Below the pieces are notes generated by a model. That model had not been told where the DNA came from. It saw nothing but the letters and a program-made list of their open reading frames with translations, and ran no database searches. The translations under genes and the position numbers were made by a program. Of a stretch of 40,642 bases of DNA, positions 1-8,309 are shown piece by piece (position 1 is the stretch's first letter; each line of letters begins with the position of its first letter). The stretch is from Caldilineaceae bacterium SB0664_bin_27 (lineage in GTDB: Bacteria > Chloroflexota > Anaerolineae > Caldilineales > Caldilineaceae). The stretch is from assembly GCA_009838625.1 (NCBI GenBank), contig VXRG01000104.1:1-40642 (forward strand), given 5' to 3'.

Positions 1-216
1 TACAGAGCATTTTGGACATTGTTAATGGCACCTCAAATGCGTGTTGTTTTCGCCGAGCCGTTGCAGGGCCGGCGATGGTGAATAGGTAAACGGCGCATCG
101 AATTTATCGCACCGCGAAGCGAACATGGTAACACAAGGGGTCGGTATTTCTTAATCAGGATTTGCTGGATTTTTGTGCAGGTTTTGCACAACTTTTGAAC
201 AAGTTTTGTAGAGGTT

Positions 217-362
217 TAACGGCGAGGAGAGAGGAGAGAGAAGTGAGGAGGGAGTGGAGAGTGGAGAGGGGTGAGGAGTGGAGGGGTGAGGAGTGGATGG
301 GTGTAAACGGGCAGGTGTAACGGCGAGGAGAGAGAAGTGAGGAGAGAGTGGAGAGGAGGGGC
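217..362. repeat. GA-rich degenerate repeat block
   Basis: The plus strand is almost pure purine, built from variants of GAGGAGTG, GTGGAGAG and GAGAGAAGTG. A 17-base unit TAACGGCGAGGAGAGAG occurs exactly twice, at 217-233 and 318-334, so a unit of about 101 bases seems to have been duplicated. Similar sequence returns at the other end of the window (about 40576-40642). I see no coding potential. It may be a variable-number repeat region; function unknown. Confidence 0.6.
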
Positions 363-378
363 AAGTGGCTAGGGGATC

Positions 379-410
379 AAGGGCAGGCACAAGGCCTGCT
401 CCTACTGTAG
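379..410. repeat. Short palindromic intergenic element (REP-like)
   Basis: The sequence reads GGGCAGGCACAAGGCCTGCTCC followed by TACTGTAG. GCAGGC and GCCTGC can pair around a short loop. Translated on the minus strand it gives the string VGAGLVPAL, which I associate with a dispersed GC-rich palindromic element that is often mis-annotated as protein. Only one copy is seen here, so the repeat nature rests on recall, not on this window. Confidence 0.35.
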
Positions 411-524
411 ATTTAGGGTGAGGGGGGCGGGATTCTGGATGCCTCTGGGGAGTTGGGCTGGGATTCACAGCTCGCTGCTCTTAAGAACGTCAAATCTGAA
501 CTGCACAGACGCCGTCCACTGCCG

Positions 525-553
525 TTGAATCTCTCTCTCGCCTATGCTATGAT
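525..553 (+). promoter_or_regulatory. Sigma70-type promoter for the ThuA-like gene
   Basis: A -35 box TTGAAT (525-530) and a -10 box TATGAT (548-553) are separated by exactly 17 bases, and the -10 box is preceded by TG one base upstream (extended -10). Transcription would start near 560, giving a leader of about 80 bases before the ATG at 639. Confidence 0.5.
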
Positions 554-638
554 TCCATGGCCCTGAAACAAAACCATCCGGCCCGGCGTCCACGGCCCCC
601 CAGTCCGCCGCCTGGCACGAAAACAGAAAGGCAGACCC

Positions 639-1295
639 ATGACCGACGTCCTCGTTATCTCAGGCACCAATCACGGCTTCGCCGACAGCGCCGCTGTTAT
701 CGGCGGCTTCCTCGGCGACGACCCGGGGATCAGTGTCACGCTAACCGATGACAAGAGCATCTTCAATTCGTCCAAGCTGGCAGAGCACGACGTTTGCGTA
801 CTCGGTTCCGGGTTTACTCGCTCCGAACGTCATGCCGATGGGACGGCCACCTACCATTCCGAGCTGACTCCGGAACAAGAGGAGGGCCTCTTCAACTTCA
901 TAGCCGGCGGAAAAGGTTTCGTCGGCGTCCATGGGACGGGCTGGTGGATTGGCGGAAAGGCCGCAACCATGCTCGGCGGACACGCCAACTGGCATCCGCC
1001 CGGACTGACCTTCACAGTGAATGTAGACGACGCCTCCCACCCGGTCATGCAAGGCATCTCCGACTTCGAAGTTGAGGACGAAATCTACATGTCTGCCTGG
1101 GACCCCGCCATTCACGTTCTGGCCAGCGCCCAATGGGCCGACAAAGCCCATCCGATGGCCTGGGTCAAGCCGTATGGCGGCGGACGCGTCTTCTATACGA
1201 CGCTGGGCCACACATCCGGGACTTTTCAGCGCTCGGCCGTGCAACAGATGATGCGTCAGGGCACCCTCTGGGCCGCCAACGGAGCGGCAGACTGA
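639..1295 (+). CDS. ThuA-like domain protein
   Basis: A 218-residue cytoplasmic protein of the ThuA/trehalose-utilisation family, which has a class I glutamine amidotransferase-like fold. Seen: an N-terminal strand and loop LVISGTNHGF (residues 5-14), the conserved GKGFVGVHG (91-99), HPVMQGI (134-140) and a C-terminal GGGRVFYTTLGH (180-191). The family lacks a proven reaction; many members lie beside Gfo/Idh/MocA oxidoreductases and are linked to sugar breakdown, and such genes occur later in this window. The start ATG has an AAAGG stretch about 10 bases upstream. The stop TGA overlaps the start region of the MFS gene, so the two are probably cotranscribed. The family assignment is firm; the function is not. 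Confidence 0.88.
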   Translation: MTDVLVISGTNHGFADSAAVIGGFLGDDPGISVTLTDDKSIFNSSKLAEHDVCVLGSGFTRSERHADGTATYHSELTPEQEEGLFNFIAGGKGFVGVHGTGWWIGGKAATMLGGHANWHPPGLTFTVNVDDASHPVMQGISDFEVEDEIYMSAWDPAIHVLASAQWADKAHPMAWVKPYGGGRVFYTTLGHTSGTFQRSAVQQMMRQGTLWAANGAAD

Positions 1296-1333
1296 CGCGC
1301 ACAGAGCAGGGCGGTACCGGCCTTCTGGCCCCG

Positions 1334-2527
1334 TTGGCACAGCCGAATTACCGCCATCTCCTGCTCAGCAGTATTCTCTGGTGGCAGACCTATTCGATCT
1401 GGGTCGTTGTAGCCGGGGTCGTCGTCCTCGACATGACCGACTCCGCGCTGGCCGTTGCTCTGCTCACATTCTGGCGCCGCGCCGCTCAGCTTGCCTTCGG
1501 CGGATTCGCAGGTTTTATCGGGGACCGTCTTGGGAGGCGAAACACGCTCACATTGAGCCAGGTCGTGATTTTTGCGGCCTGTGTCTCCCTCCTTCTTCTG
1601 TTTGAAGGAGACAGGCTGAACGCCTGGCAGATCACGGCTGCCGCATTCATCATCGGCGCCGGCTGGACTGTCGACGCTCCCGCACGAGCCGCCCTCGTAC
1701 CCGACCTTCTCGGCAGCAGGCTTTCCGCCGACGCCATGATGTTGGAGAGCCTGACGCACAGTATTCTGATCGGCGTTGGCGCGTATCTCGCGGGCTGGCT
1801 GCTCGACAGCTACGGCGCCGCGGCAGGATTCGGAGCCCTAATAGCGCTCACGGGGGCCAACCTGGCGCTCCTGATCTGGCTTGGTCGAATTCAGGTGCCG
1901 CAGACCATACCTGTGGCCGACGGCAGTGTCTGGCGATCAATAGGCGAGGGCGTCAACTATCTGCGCAGCAACCGGGCGATGCTGGTTGTCGTGCTTGTGT
2001 CCGCCCTCGTAAACGTCATGGTCTTTCCGGCATTGAGCCTGATGCCCGTTTTCGCCCGCGATGTGTTCGAACGCGGCGCCATTGGGCTGGGAACGTTGAA
2101 CGGCAGCTACAGCATCGGCCTTTTCGCGGGCCTCTTTCTCACCCAGCGCCTACGCCGAAGTCTGTCCTTCTACTCGATCTTTGTCGCCGGGACTCTGCTT
2201 CAGTGTGTTGCGTGGGTACTCTTTGCGCTTTCTCCGCTATTCAATCTGGCGATCCTGCTGCAGTTCCTGGCAGGCGTTGGGCAGGCAGGCTTCTATGCCA
2301 TGCGCAACGTTATTCTGCTCACTTCCTCAAGCAATGAGATGCGAGGCCGAGCCATGAGTACGGTCGCCCTCAGCCAGGGCGTAGGCCTGCCCGGAGAGCT
2401 GGTCACCGGCTCGCTGGCCGAATCAGCGGGGCCCCGCCTGGCAGTGTCAGTGCAGGGAGCTATCGCCACTCTGGCAGCGCTGGGCATCTTCTGGAAGGGA
2501 AAGAGCGACCGCGCAACATCCCATTGA
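1334..2527 (+). CDS. MFS transporter, probable exporter
   Basis: A major facilitator superfamily protein of about 400 residues with roughly 12 hydrophobic segments. The N-terminal PNYRHLL...W pattern resembles the MFS_3 (enterobactin-exporter-like) group, and the loop GDRLGRR after TM2 matches the MFS signature between TM2 and TM3. The start is uncertain. No ATG or GTG lies at the expected place: an ATG at 1133 would overlap the ThuA-like gene by 160 bases and add an unlikely Arg-rich tail, whereas a TTG at 1334 or a CTG at 1292 (after GGAG) places the start just before the conserved PNYR. The frame overlaps the ThuA-like stop, suggesting translational coupling. The substrate cannot be inferred. 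Confidence 0.82.
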   Translation: MAQPNYRHLLLSSILWWQTYSIWVVVAGVVVLDMTDSALAVALLTFWRRAAQLAFGGFAGFIGDRLGRRNTLTLSQVVIFAACVSLLLLFEGDRLNAWQITAAAFIIGAGWTVDAPARAALVPDLLGSRLSADAMMLESLTHSILIGVGAYLAGWLLDSYGAAAGFGALIALTGANLALLIWLGRIQVPQTIPVADGSVWRSIGEGVNYLRSNRAMLVVVLVSALVNVMVFPALSLMPVFARDVFERGAIGLGTLNGSYSIGLFAGLFLTQRLRRSLSFYSIFVAGTLLQCVAWVLFALSPLFNLAILLQFLAGVGQAGFYAMRNVILLTSSSNEMRGRAMSTVALSQGVGLPGELVTGSLAESAGPRLAVSVQGAIATLAALGIFWKGKSDRATSH

Positions 2528-2700
2528 TCCGTGCAGACAAAATGGATCTCCTTAGCCGTCGCTGCGCGGCCCGGCGCGCAGCCCTTCGTGTTCAAACCGG
2601 GGTTTCCTGAATGACACCTTGAGTAAACATCTCCATCCTTTAACGCCTTCGAATCTCAACCGAAATCAAACCAAGTTTCCCATCCGGAGAGATCAGCCAA

Positions 2701-4458
2701 ATGACGACCACACTTGACATTAGAACACCTATGCCTCCACCCCACTGGGCCCTGCTGCAAAGAAGACTCCTTCGAGAGACGGCTGAAGGCTGCCGCGCCT
2801 TCTTCGACCACTACTTCGACGACCGCGGGTATCTGCTCTGCGTGCCCCGCTGGGGGGGAGACGACGGCCCCGACGACGCGGCTGAGAACATTCTCAACTG
2901 GACTATGCTGCATGCTCTCGGCGCCGACGACGATATTCTCGACCTGTACAAACTCGGCTGGGAAGGCCATCTCCAGCAGTACACCGAGGCCAAAACCGTC
3001 GATGTGCCAATGGCCCGCGACGGCATGTACTTCAAAGAGTTTCCAGTCATGTTCGACTGGTTTCACAACGGCGAAGGCTTCTCGGCCTTCTTTCTGCAGG
3101 GCCTTTCCGACCCCGACGACCCCAGGTTTCAACTACGCTGCCGCCGCTTCGCGGGCTTTTACATGGATGAAGATCCGATAGCTACAAACTATGACCCAGA
3201 ACACAAGCTGATACGCAGCATGTTCAACGGCAGCCGCGGCCCTCTCCTTCGCAAGGCAACAGGGCTCGACTGGGCCGGCGACCCGATCGAAGTGGAGGGC
3301 AGATTCCGGCTAGGCCACGGCGAGCGAAGCTACGACGAGATGGTGGCCCACTTCAAGGACTACAACGACGTCGTAGGCGACCATCCGATCAACATGGCGG
3401 CGACCATCTTGCCCCTCAACGCCTTCATGCTCGGCCACGAGGACAAATACCGGCAGTGGGTCCTCGACTATGTCGACCAGTGGGTAGAGCGCACCGAGCA
3501 GAACGGCGGCATCATCCCCACCAACGTGGGTCTCGATAACGTAGTTGGCAGCGAGTGCGACGGCCGCTGGTACGGCGGCGTCTACGGCTGGGGCTTCACT
3601 GTCACTGTCCCCCAGACCGGAGAGCTGGCCCACCGCACCTACTTTCACACACGCGCTATCCACGGCTTCGGCAACGCCATGATACTGACCGGCGACCAGC
3701 GTTGCGCCGATTCCTGGCGAGGCGTCATCGACCATGTCAACAGCAACGCACGCGAAATCGACGGCCGGCTCAAATATCCCAACGCGTACGGCGACTACTT
3801 TGGCGAGGAAGACTGGTACGACTTTCAGGACGAACCTTTCACTTCCGGCGCGATTGAAGTCTACTACTGGTCAATGAACCCGGACCACCGCGATCTCCTC
3901 GCGGACGACCCCTGGATCCAGTACCTGGAAGGCAGCAACCCGGAGTTCCCTGAACAGGCGCTGCTGGCCGATTTTGACAAACTCAGACACAATCTCGAAG
4001 TCATGCGCGCCGATACTGCCACACCCGACACGCGCCTCTCCGACGATATGAACCATATCAACCCGGCAGTCACGGAGAACCTCAACAGGCTGATGCTGGG
4101 CGGGCTGCCGACAGGCCGTACCGGCGGCCCTCTCCACTGCCGCCTGCGCTACTTTGACCCGGACAACAATCGAGCCGGCATCCCTGCCGACGTCGCGGCG
4201 CTCGTCGAAAGGCTGACCGCCGAGGCCGTCACTGTAACGCTCGTAAACACAGGACAGGTATCGTCACGGCGCGTAACGGTTCAGGGGGGAGCCTACGCAG
4301 AGCACGAGTTTGGTTCGGTCACGCTGAACGGGGAGTCTGTTGAAGTAAAGGACAGCACGTTCGAAGTCAACATCGCGCCTGGCTGCGGCGCCCGCCTGGA
4401 GGTCGCCACCAATCGCTACGCGAATACGCCGACGCTGGCATTCCCGTGGCGGAGGTGA
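2701..4458 (+). CDS. Uncharacterised large protein, possible (alpha/alpha)6-barrel
   Basis: A 585-residue soluble protein with no signal peptide. I do not recognise a named family. It is rich in Trp, Tyr, Asp and His and is mostly helical up to about residue 430, with a Gly/aromatic stretch YGGVYGWGFT at 291-300. It ends with a beta-rich, Ala/Val-rich domain (about 480-585) like those that cap glycoside hydrolases and polysaccharide lyases. This layout suggests an (alpha/alpha)6 carbohydrate-active enzyme, but no catalytic motif was identified. The start ATG follows GGAGAG at about 11 bases. It lies downstream of the ThuA-like and MFS genes and may be cotranscribed, with a gap of about 170 bases. 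Confidence 0.75.
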   Translation: MTTTLDIRTPMPPPHWALLQRRLLRETAEGCRAFFDHYFDDRGYLLCVPRWGGDDGPDDAAENILNWTMLHALGADDDILDLYKLGWEGHLQQYTEAKTVDVPMARDGMYFKEFPVMFDWFHNGEGFSAFFLQGLSDPDDPRFQLRCRRFAGFYMDEDPIATNYDPEHKLIRSMFNGSRGPLLRKATGLDWAGDPIEVEGRFRLGHGERSYDEMVAHFKDYNDVVGDHPINMAATILPLNAFMLGHEDKYRQWVLDYVDQWVERTEQNGGIIPTNVGLDNVVGSECDGRWYGGVYGWGFTVTVPQTGELAHRTYFHTRAIHGFGNAMILTGDQRCADSWRGVIDHVNSNAREIDGRLKYPNAYGDYFGEEDWYDFQDEPFTSGAIEVYYWSMNPDHRDLLADDPWIQYLEGSNPEFPEQALLADFDKLRHNLEVMRADTATPDTRLSDDMNHINPAVTENLNRLMLGGLPTGRTGGPLHCRLRYFDPDNNRAGIPADVAALVERLTAEAVTVTLVNTGQVSSRRVTVQGGAYAEHEFGSVTLNGESVEVKDSTFEVNIAPGCGARLEVATNRYANTPTLAFPWRR

Positions 4459-4609
4459 AAGAGGAAAAAACGCCACTGTCAGGAAGGAACGCTTGGGTAG
4501 GCGGCAAAACAGAGCCGCGGACTGACAGGGCCGATCAGGCTGCGAGTGGGAGGCCGTTTCTGCGAAAACCGTTGATTGGGGATGGCGAAGGGATCGACCT
4601 GGCTGGCCG

Positions 4610-5569
4610 CTACCTGGCCGACGCGGCCAGTTCTGAGAGGCGGGCGAACATGGCCTCGTCGATCTCTTCATGCAGAACGTGGGAGATCACCTGCGACCAG
4701 CCATGGACAAAGTAGTCCCACCCATCGGCAACCGTTAGGCGGCGGGCTTGCGTCTGGGCTTCCCCTTGCCGCATGAAGTCCAGATCGCCGCGATAGTTGA
4801 GCTCCCAGACCACGCCGATCTGCGGAAAGAGAGCGCCGCCGGTCAATGGCGACCCAGGCGTGTCCTTGCCCATCCCGGTGGCATTGACAACGACACTGCC
4901 GGGCGGCATTCCGGCCAGAATCACGTCGTTACGTGCCGCGTCACTGTTCTGAATGAATTCGAAGCGAATATCCCGTCCGCCGTCGTCTCGGATCCGCTCC
5001 ACCATCTCCTTGAGTCGAGCCAACCGGGGGGCCGACCGATTGACCACAACGATGCGGCGTGGACGGTCGGCTGCCGCGGTCTTTTGCATGAGGTGAAGAA
5101 TCAGGGCAACGGCCGAGCCCCCCGCGCCGAGCATGAGCAGTCCGCCGCCCGTGCGGCCGAAGTAGCCCTCTCCGAGAATGGCATCCATGCTCAGGCCGCC
5201 GGCAACGGGGTCGGTCGCCCGCCCGATCAGTTTACCCCCATCTTTGGCGATACTGGAGACCTCCTGTGTCGCCCTCGCGTAGGGTCCGAGGCCGTCAAAC
5301 AGGTCGGCGGCCGCCGCCAGCAGGTCGATTTTATGTGTGGTGACGAGCGCGCCAAGGGCCAATGGATCTTGCTTGATTTCCGCAACGATCTGCCGGTAAC
5401 GAGCAGGCGCGGCGTGAATCTCCACGTCGACGCCGACCAGGGACACCTCCGGTCGACCCAATGCCTCCATCCACAGCGGAAAGACCCGCCGGGACGAGGA
5501 CTGTCCGGTAGTTACACCGATGAAGTAGAAGACGGGTCCAGCCGGCTTGGGTATGCTTGACAGTTGCAT
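4610..5569 (-). CDS. Shikimate dehydrogenase (AroE)-like protein
   Basis: A 319-residue protein with the two-domain AroE layout: an N-terminal substrate domain, then a Rossmann domain with LMLGAGGSAVAL (about 146-157), VVVNRS (174-179) and a later VVNATGMGK. The substrate-site Lys is kept in VTTHK (76-80), where classical AroE has VTxPHK, and an Asp is kept in GRATD where AroE has GxNTD. The missing Pro and Asn and the isolated context suggest a paralogue acting on another hydroxy acid rather than the biosynthetic enzyme. An upstream in-frame ATG at 5707 would add 46 basic residues; the ATG at 5569 lies directly before the conserved core. The gene is alone on its strand. Confidence 0.8.
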   Translation of the reverse strand: MQLSSIPKPAGPVFYFIGVTTGQSSSRRVFPLWMEALGRPEVSLVGVDVEIHAAPARYRQIVAEIKQDPLALGALVTTHKIDLLAAAADLFDGLGPYARATQEVSSIAKDGGKLIGRATDPVAGGLSMDAILGEGYFGRTGGGLLMLGAGGSAVALILHLMQKTAAADRPRRIVVVNRSAPRLARLKEMVERIRDDGGRDIRFEFIQNSDAARNDVILAGMPPGSVVVNATGMGKDTPGSPLTGGALFPQIGVVWELNYRGDLDFMRQGEAQTQARRLTVADGWDYFVHGWSQVISHVLHEEIDEAMFARLSELAASAR

Positions 5570-5745
5570 TGGACTGTGTTTCACTTTTTCTCCACTCTCT
5601 TGCCGGCGGCAAGCGTAACACGCTCCGAAACCGCGTGTCAATCGAGGGAGGGCCAGGCGTACCTTGAGACTGAAACCCCAGCAAAGCTCATCCTGTTTTC
5701 GATACACCGGTCTTTCAGACTAAAAAGGCGCGAATCCTGCGACCG

Positions 5746-6672
5746 ATGGACGAACCCGACCCCGAGCACACCAAGCCCGACATTTCCTGGCAGAGAGCCA
5801 ACGAAGCCCGCTTGCGCCGCGAAGCCCAACAGTGGGCGGAGAGCCAGGAGACCACTCTCTTTACCGAAGAGTGGGGGCGATATTACGTCGCCGTCACTCG
5901 TGAGGGCCGGCGCCTCGTCCTGTGGATGCTGGACGCTGAAGTGGCCAACACCGACTGGATTCAGAGCGCAATGGACCTGCGTGAACCACTGCGCCTCCAG
6001 AGCTCCTACACGCAGGCCATGATACTTTCCCTCCTGTGGCAACCGGCGCCGAATTCGGTCTTCCTCAGCGGCCTGGGCGGCGGCTGCCTCGCCACTACGC
6101 TCCATCACCACCTGACGCGGTCCAGATTCACGTGCGTCGAAATCGCCGTCCCCGTCGTGACCGCCGCAACCCGCTACTTCGGCTTCCTGCCCGATGAACG
6201 CCTGTCCGTCAAGATAGCCGACGTCCGCGATTTCCTGGACGAGGACACGGCTGAATATGATCTCATGCTACTCGACGTCTTTTGCGATCACGGCGTATCT
6301 CCGGAACACGCTACAACACCGGACTTTCTGACACTTTGCTGCAGCCGCCTGCGTGACGGTGGGCTGCTTGCCATGAATCTTGGCAACAGAGATCCGGCCT
6401 TTGCAGAGGTGGTGAGCTCTCTTTGCGATCTGTTTCCCACGGTTTATGCCTGCCGGGGGCGCGGCAGTACCACCGTCTTTTTTGGGACTGGAAAACGACC
6501 CCTTTCTCCCCGCCAGCTGCAGGAAGCGTCGGTCGAGCTAGAACAGCGCCACGACTTTCTCTTTCAGCTCTCCCCGTGGGTGGCGCGCCTCGAGCAGCTG
6601 CAGCCTCCGCCCTCCGTACATGACGTTGACCGAACCGCTTCCCCGAACGCGGACCTAGAGGGGGGTTGCTAG
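5746..6672 (+). CDS. Spermidine synthase-like SAM-dependent protein
   Basis: A 308-residue protein with the class I methyltransferase / polyamine aminopropyltransferase fold: glycine loop FLSGLGGGCLA (106-116), acidic strand end CVEIAVPVV (130-138), ADVRDFL (158-164) and YDLMLLDVF (171-179). The order and spacing match the SpeE family. The catalytic Asp pair of true spermidine synthases is not clearly present, so it may be a SpeE-like methyltransferase. The N terminus is charged, with no signal peptide. The stop codon lies one base before the start of the next gene, so both are probably translated from one mRNA. Confidence 0.75.
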   Translation: MDEPDPEHTKPDISWQRANEARLRREAQQWAESQETTLFTEEWGRYYVAVTREGRRLVLWMLDAEVANTDWIQSAMDLREPLRLQSSYTQAMILSLLWQPAPNSVFLSGLGGGCLATTLHHHLTRSRFTCVEIAVPVVTAATRYFGFLPDERLSVKIADVRDFLDEDTAEYDLMLLDVFCDHGVSPEHATTPDFLTLCCSRLRDGGLLAMNLGNRDPAFAEVVSSLCDLFPTVYACRGRGSTTVFFGTGKRPLSPRQLQEASVELEQRHDFLFQLSPWVARLEQLQPPPSVHDVDRTASPNADLEGGC

Positions 6673-6673
6673 C

Positions 6674-7426
6674 GTGAAGCCGGCCGCCAGATTCTGGACA
6701 CTTTGGGGGTTGGCCCGCTCTCTGCTCATCTACTACGGCAAGCCCGGACGCGCGCGTCGAGACCGCCGTTTCTACGCGCAGTTCGTTGGCCGCGGTTCGC
6801 TCGTCTTCGACGTCGGCGCACACGTAGGTAACCGGGTGGGCGTCTTTCTCAAGCTGGGCGCGGCCTGCGTTGCCGTTGAACCACAGCCGCTCTTCTCCGG
6901 CTTGCTGGAGAAGCTCTATGGCAGTCATCCCCACTTCACTCTCGTGAAGAGCGCAGCCGGCCGTGCCACAGGTTCAACCGTGCTGCACATCAGTCGCCGA
7001 ACACCTACCTTGTCAACAACTGATGGCGCGTGGAGGGAACAGGTTGTACGCGCGCCGTCCTTTGCAAAAGTCAGGTGGGAGGCGTCTGTCTCCGTCCCGG
7101 TAACGACCCTGGACTCGCTAGTTGACCGCTTTGGCGTGCCCGACCTGTGCAAGATCGACGTCGAAGGCTCTGAGACGGCCGTGCTTCAGGGTCTGAGCAG
7201 GCCGCTGCCCCTGCTCTCGCTTGAGTACATTCCCGCAACCAGGGCAGGGGCTATCGCCTGTATCGCCTGTCTAGAAAACCTCGGCAGCTACAGTTACAAC
7301 TGGAGCCGGGGCGAATCGCAGAGGCTACGCGAGGAGAGATGGCTCTCGCCTGATGAGATGACTGCCCGGCTGCAAGAGATGAGGATCGACGCACCCAGCG
7401 GAGATTTCTACGCGCGGCTGAGTTGA
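6674..7426 (+). CDS. FkbM family methyltransferase
   Basis: A 250-residue SAM-dependent O-methyltransferase of the FkbM type. Seen: VFDVGAHVGNRVGVF (44-58) as the SAM-binding loop, CVAVEPQP (65-72), and the family hallmark CKIDVEGSE (about 158-166), followed by LSLEY. FkbM proteins usually methylate sugar or secondary-metabolite hydroxyls; the substrate here is unknown. It starts with GTG one base after the stop of the SpeE-like gene; the GGGGG stretch before it could serve as a ribosome binding site. Its 3' end overlaps the 3' end of the opposite-strand hydratase gene by 19 bases. Confidence 0.85.
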   Translation: MKPAARFWTLWGLARSLLIYYGKPGRARRDRRFYAQFVGRGSLVFDVGAHVGNRVGVFLKLGAACVAVEPQPLFSGLLEKLYGSHPHFTLVKSAAGRATGSTVLHISRRTPTLSTTDGAWREQVVRAPSFAKVRWEASVSVPVTTLDSLVDRFGVPDLCKIDVEGSETAVLQGLSRPLPLLSLEYIPATRAGAIACIACLENLGSYSYNWSRGESQRLREERWLSPDEMTARLQEMRIDAPSGDFYARLS

Positions 7427-8220
7427 CAGGAGAGGCTGCCCAACCCGGGCATCCGGCATTCCACTCGATCGCCGGCTTTCACCGGCTGGGGCTCTGTCAA
7501 GGAACCGGTCAGCACCACGTCGCCTGCCGCCAGCTCGAAACCCCTTTCATAGACCTGGTTCACAGTCCAGGCCAAGGCAAGCAAAGGGTCACCGCGTGAC
7601 TGGGCCCAGAGATTCGGCGCGCTTTTGCCGCCAGCTATCCTCAAATCCACTCGCAGTTGCATGAAATCGATGCTGCCCCAGGAGGAAGTCCACCTCCCAA
7701 GGACAACGGCGCCGCCGTTGCCGTTGTCGGCGATCCCTGCCAGCATGTTTTGTCTGCGGTCCCAACCCACACGGCATGAAGTTGCGTAACGAGTGCCGGT
7801 GATATCGAATGACGGCGCCGCCGTTACCATCTTTGCCAGGTAGTCGTGTGTAAACCTCTCGTTGTTCAAGTGCGGCGCCGCCATGAACCGAAACGCGACT
7901 TCTGCCTCGACTCTTGCATTGCGGCAGCGTGCCAGTGGTACTGACGCGGCGTCCTCGAAGACCGTTGAGGCAAATATGCGGCCTGGAATCGGGCCGTCGT
8001 AGCCCTCAGCCTCTTGTACACCCGGACTGGTCGCGCCGACTTTCCATCCTGCCGCCCTCAGTGTAGGCGCCTCAGGCAGCAGACGCGCCATCTCGTCCTG
8101 CACGGCATAGGCTGCTTCGCGGTCTGAAGGCAGCAGCTCCGAAGGAAAGTCGACAGCGCCGTCAACCAGCCAGGCTTCTGCCAATATCTCGCCCGCGCGT
8201 TGAACCGTCTCTCTATCCAT
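7408..8220 (-). CDS. 2-keto-4-pentenoate hydratase-like (MhpD/fumarylacetoacetate family)
   Basis: A 270-residue member of the family that includes 2-hydroxypenta-2,4-dienoate hydratase and 4-oxalocrotonate decarboxylase. Hallmarks: GWKVGAT (58-64), YDGPIPGRI (74-82), the metal-binding acidic motif VEAEVAF (104-110), then GGAVVLGRW and a C-terminal LTGSLTEPQPVKAGDRV. Known members act on ring-cleavage products of aromatic compounds using a divalent metal. The ATG at 8220 places the start directly before the conserved region; a longer reading frame would add a Cys/Arg-rich tail. It is the last gene of the seven-gene minus-strand operon, so it probably handles a late keto-acid intermediate. Confidence 0.85.
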   Translation of the reverse strand: MDRETVQRAGEILAEAWLVDGAVDFPSELLPSDREAAYAVQDEMARLLPEAPTLRAAGWKVGATSPGVQEAEGYDGPIPGRIFASTVFEDAASVPLARCRNARVEAEVAFRFMAAPHLNNERFTHDYLAKMVTAAPSFDITGTRYATSCRVGWDRRQNMLAGIADNGNGGAVVLGRWTSSWGSIDFMQLRVDLRIAGGKSAPNLWAQSRGDPLLALAWTVNQVYERGFELAAGDVVLTGSLTEPQPVKAGDRVECRMPGLGSLSCQLSRA

Positions 8221-8309
8221 CGTTCTGTTCAGCTGAAAGGGGCGAAAAAGGCGCGGCCGGTTGGATTTTAACCGCCGGCAGGCGCAGGCAGCCTCATGAC
8301 GTTCATGTC

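Larger units (their letters stand above)
1..638. other. Non-coding region with GA-rich repeats and a promoter
   Basis: No credible gene lies here. The stretch holds, in order, a T-rich part (about 160-218), two blocks of GA-rich low-complexity sequence (about 219-362), a short inverted-repeat element near 379-410, and a promoter at 525-553 for the ThuA-like gene. Short open frames on the minus strand are Pro/Ser-rich translations of the repeats and do not look like proteins. Confidence 0.7.

Noticed and set aside
151..468. Minus-strand open frames rich in Ser, Pro and His
   Set aside because: They are translations of the GA-rich repeats and the palindromic element; composition and repetition are not protein-like.
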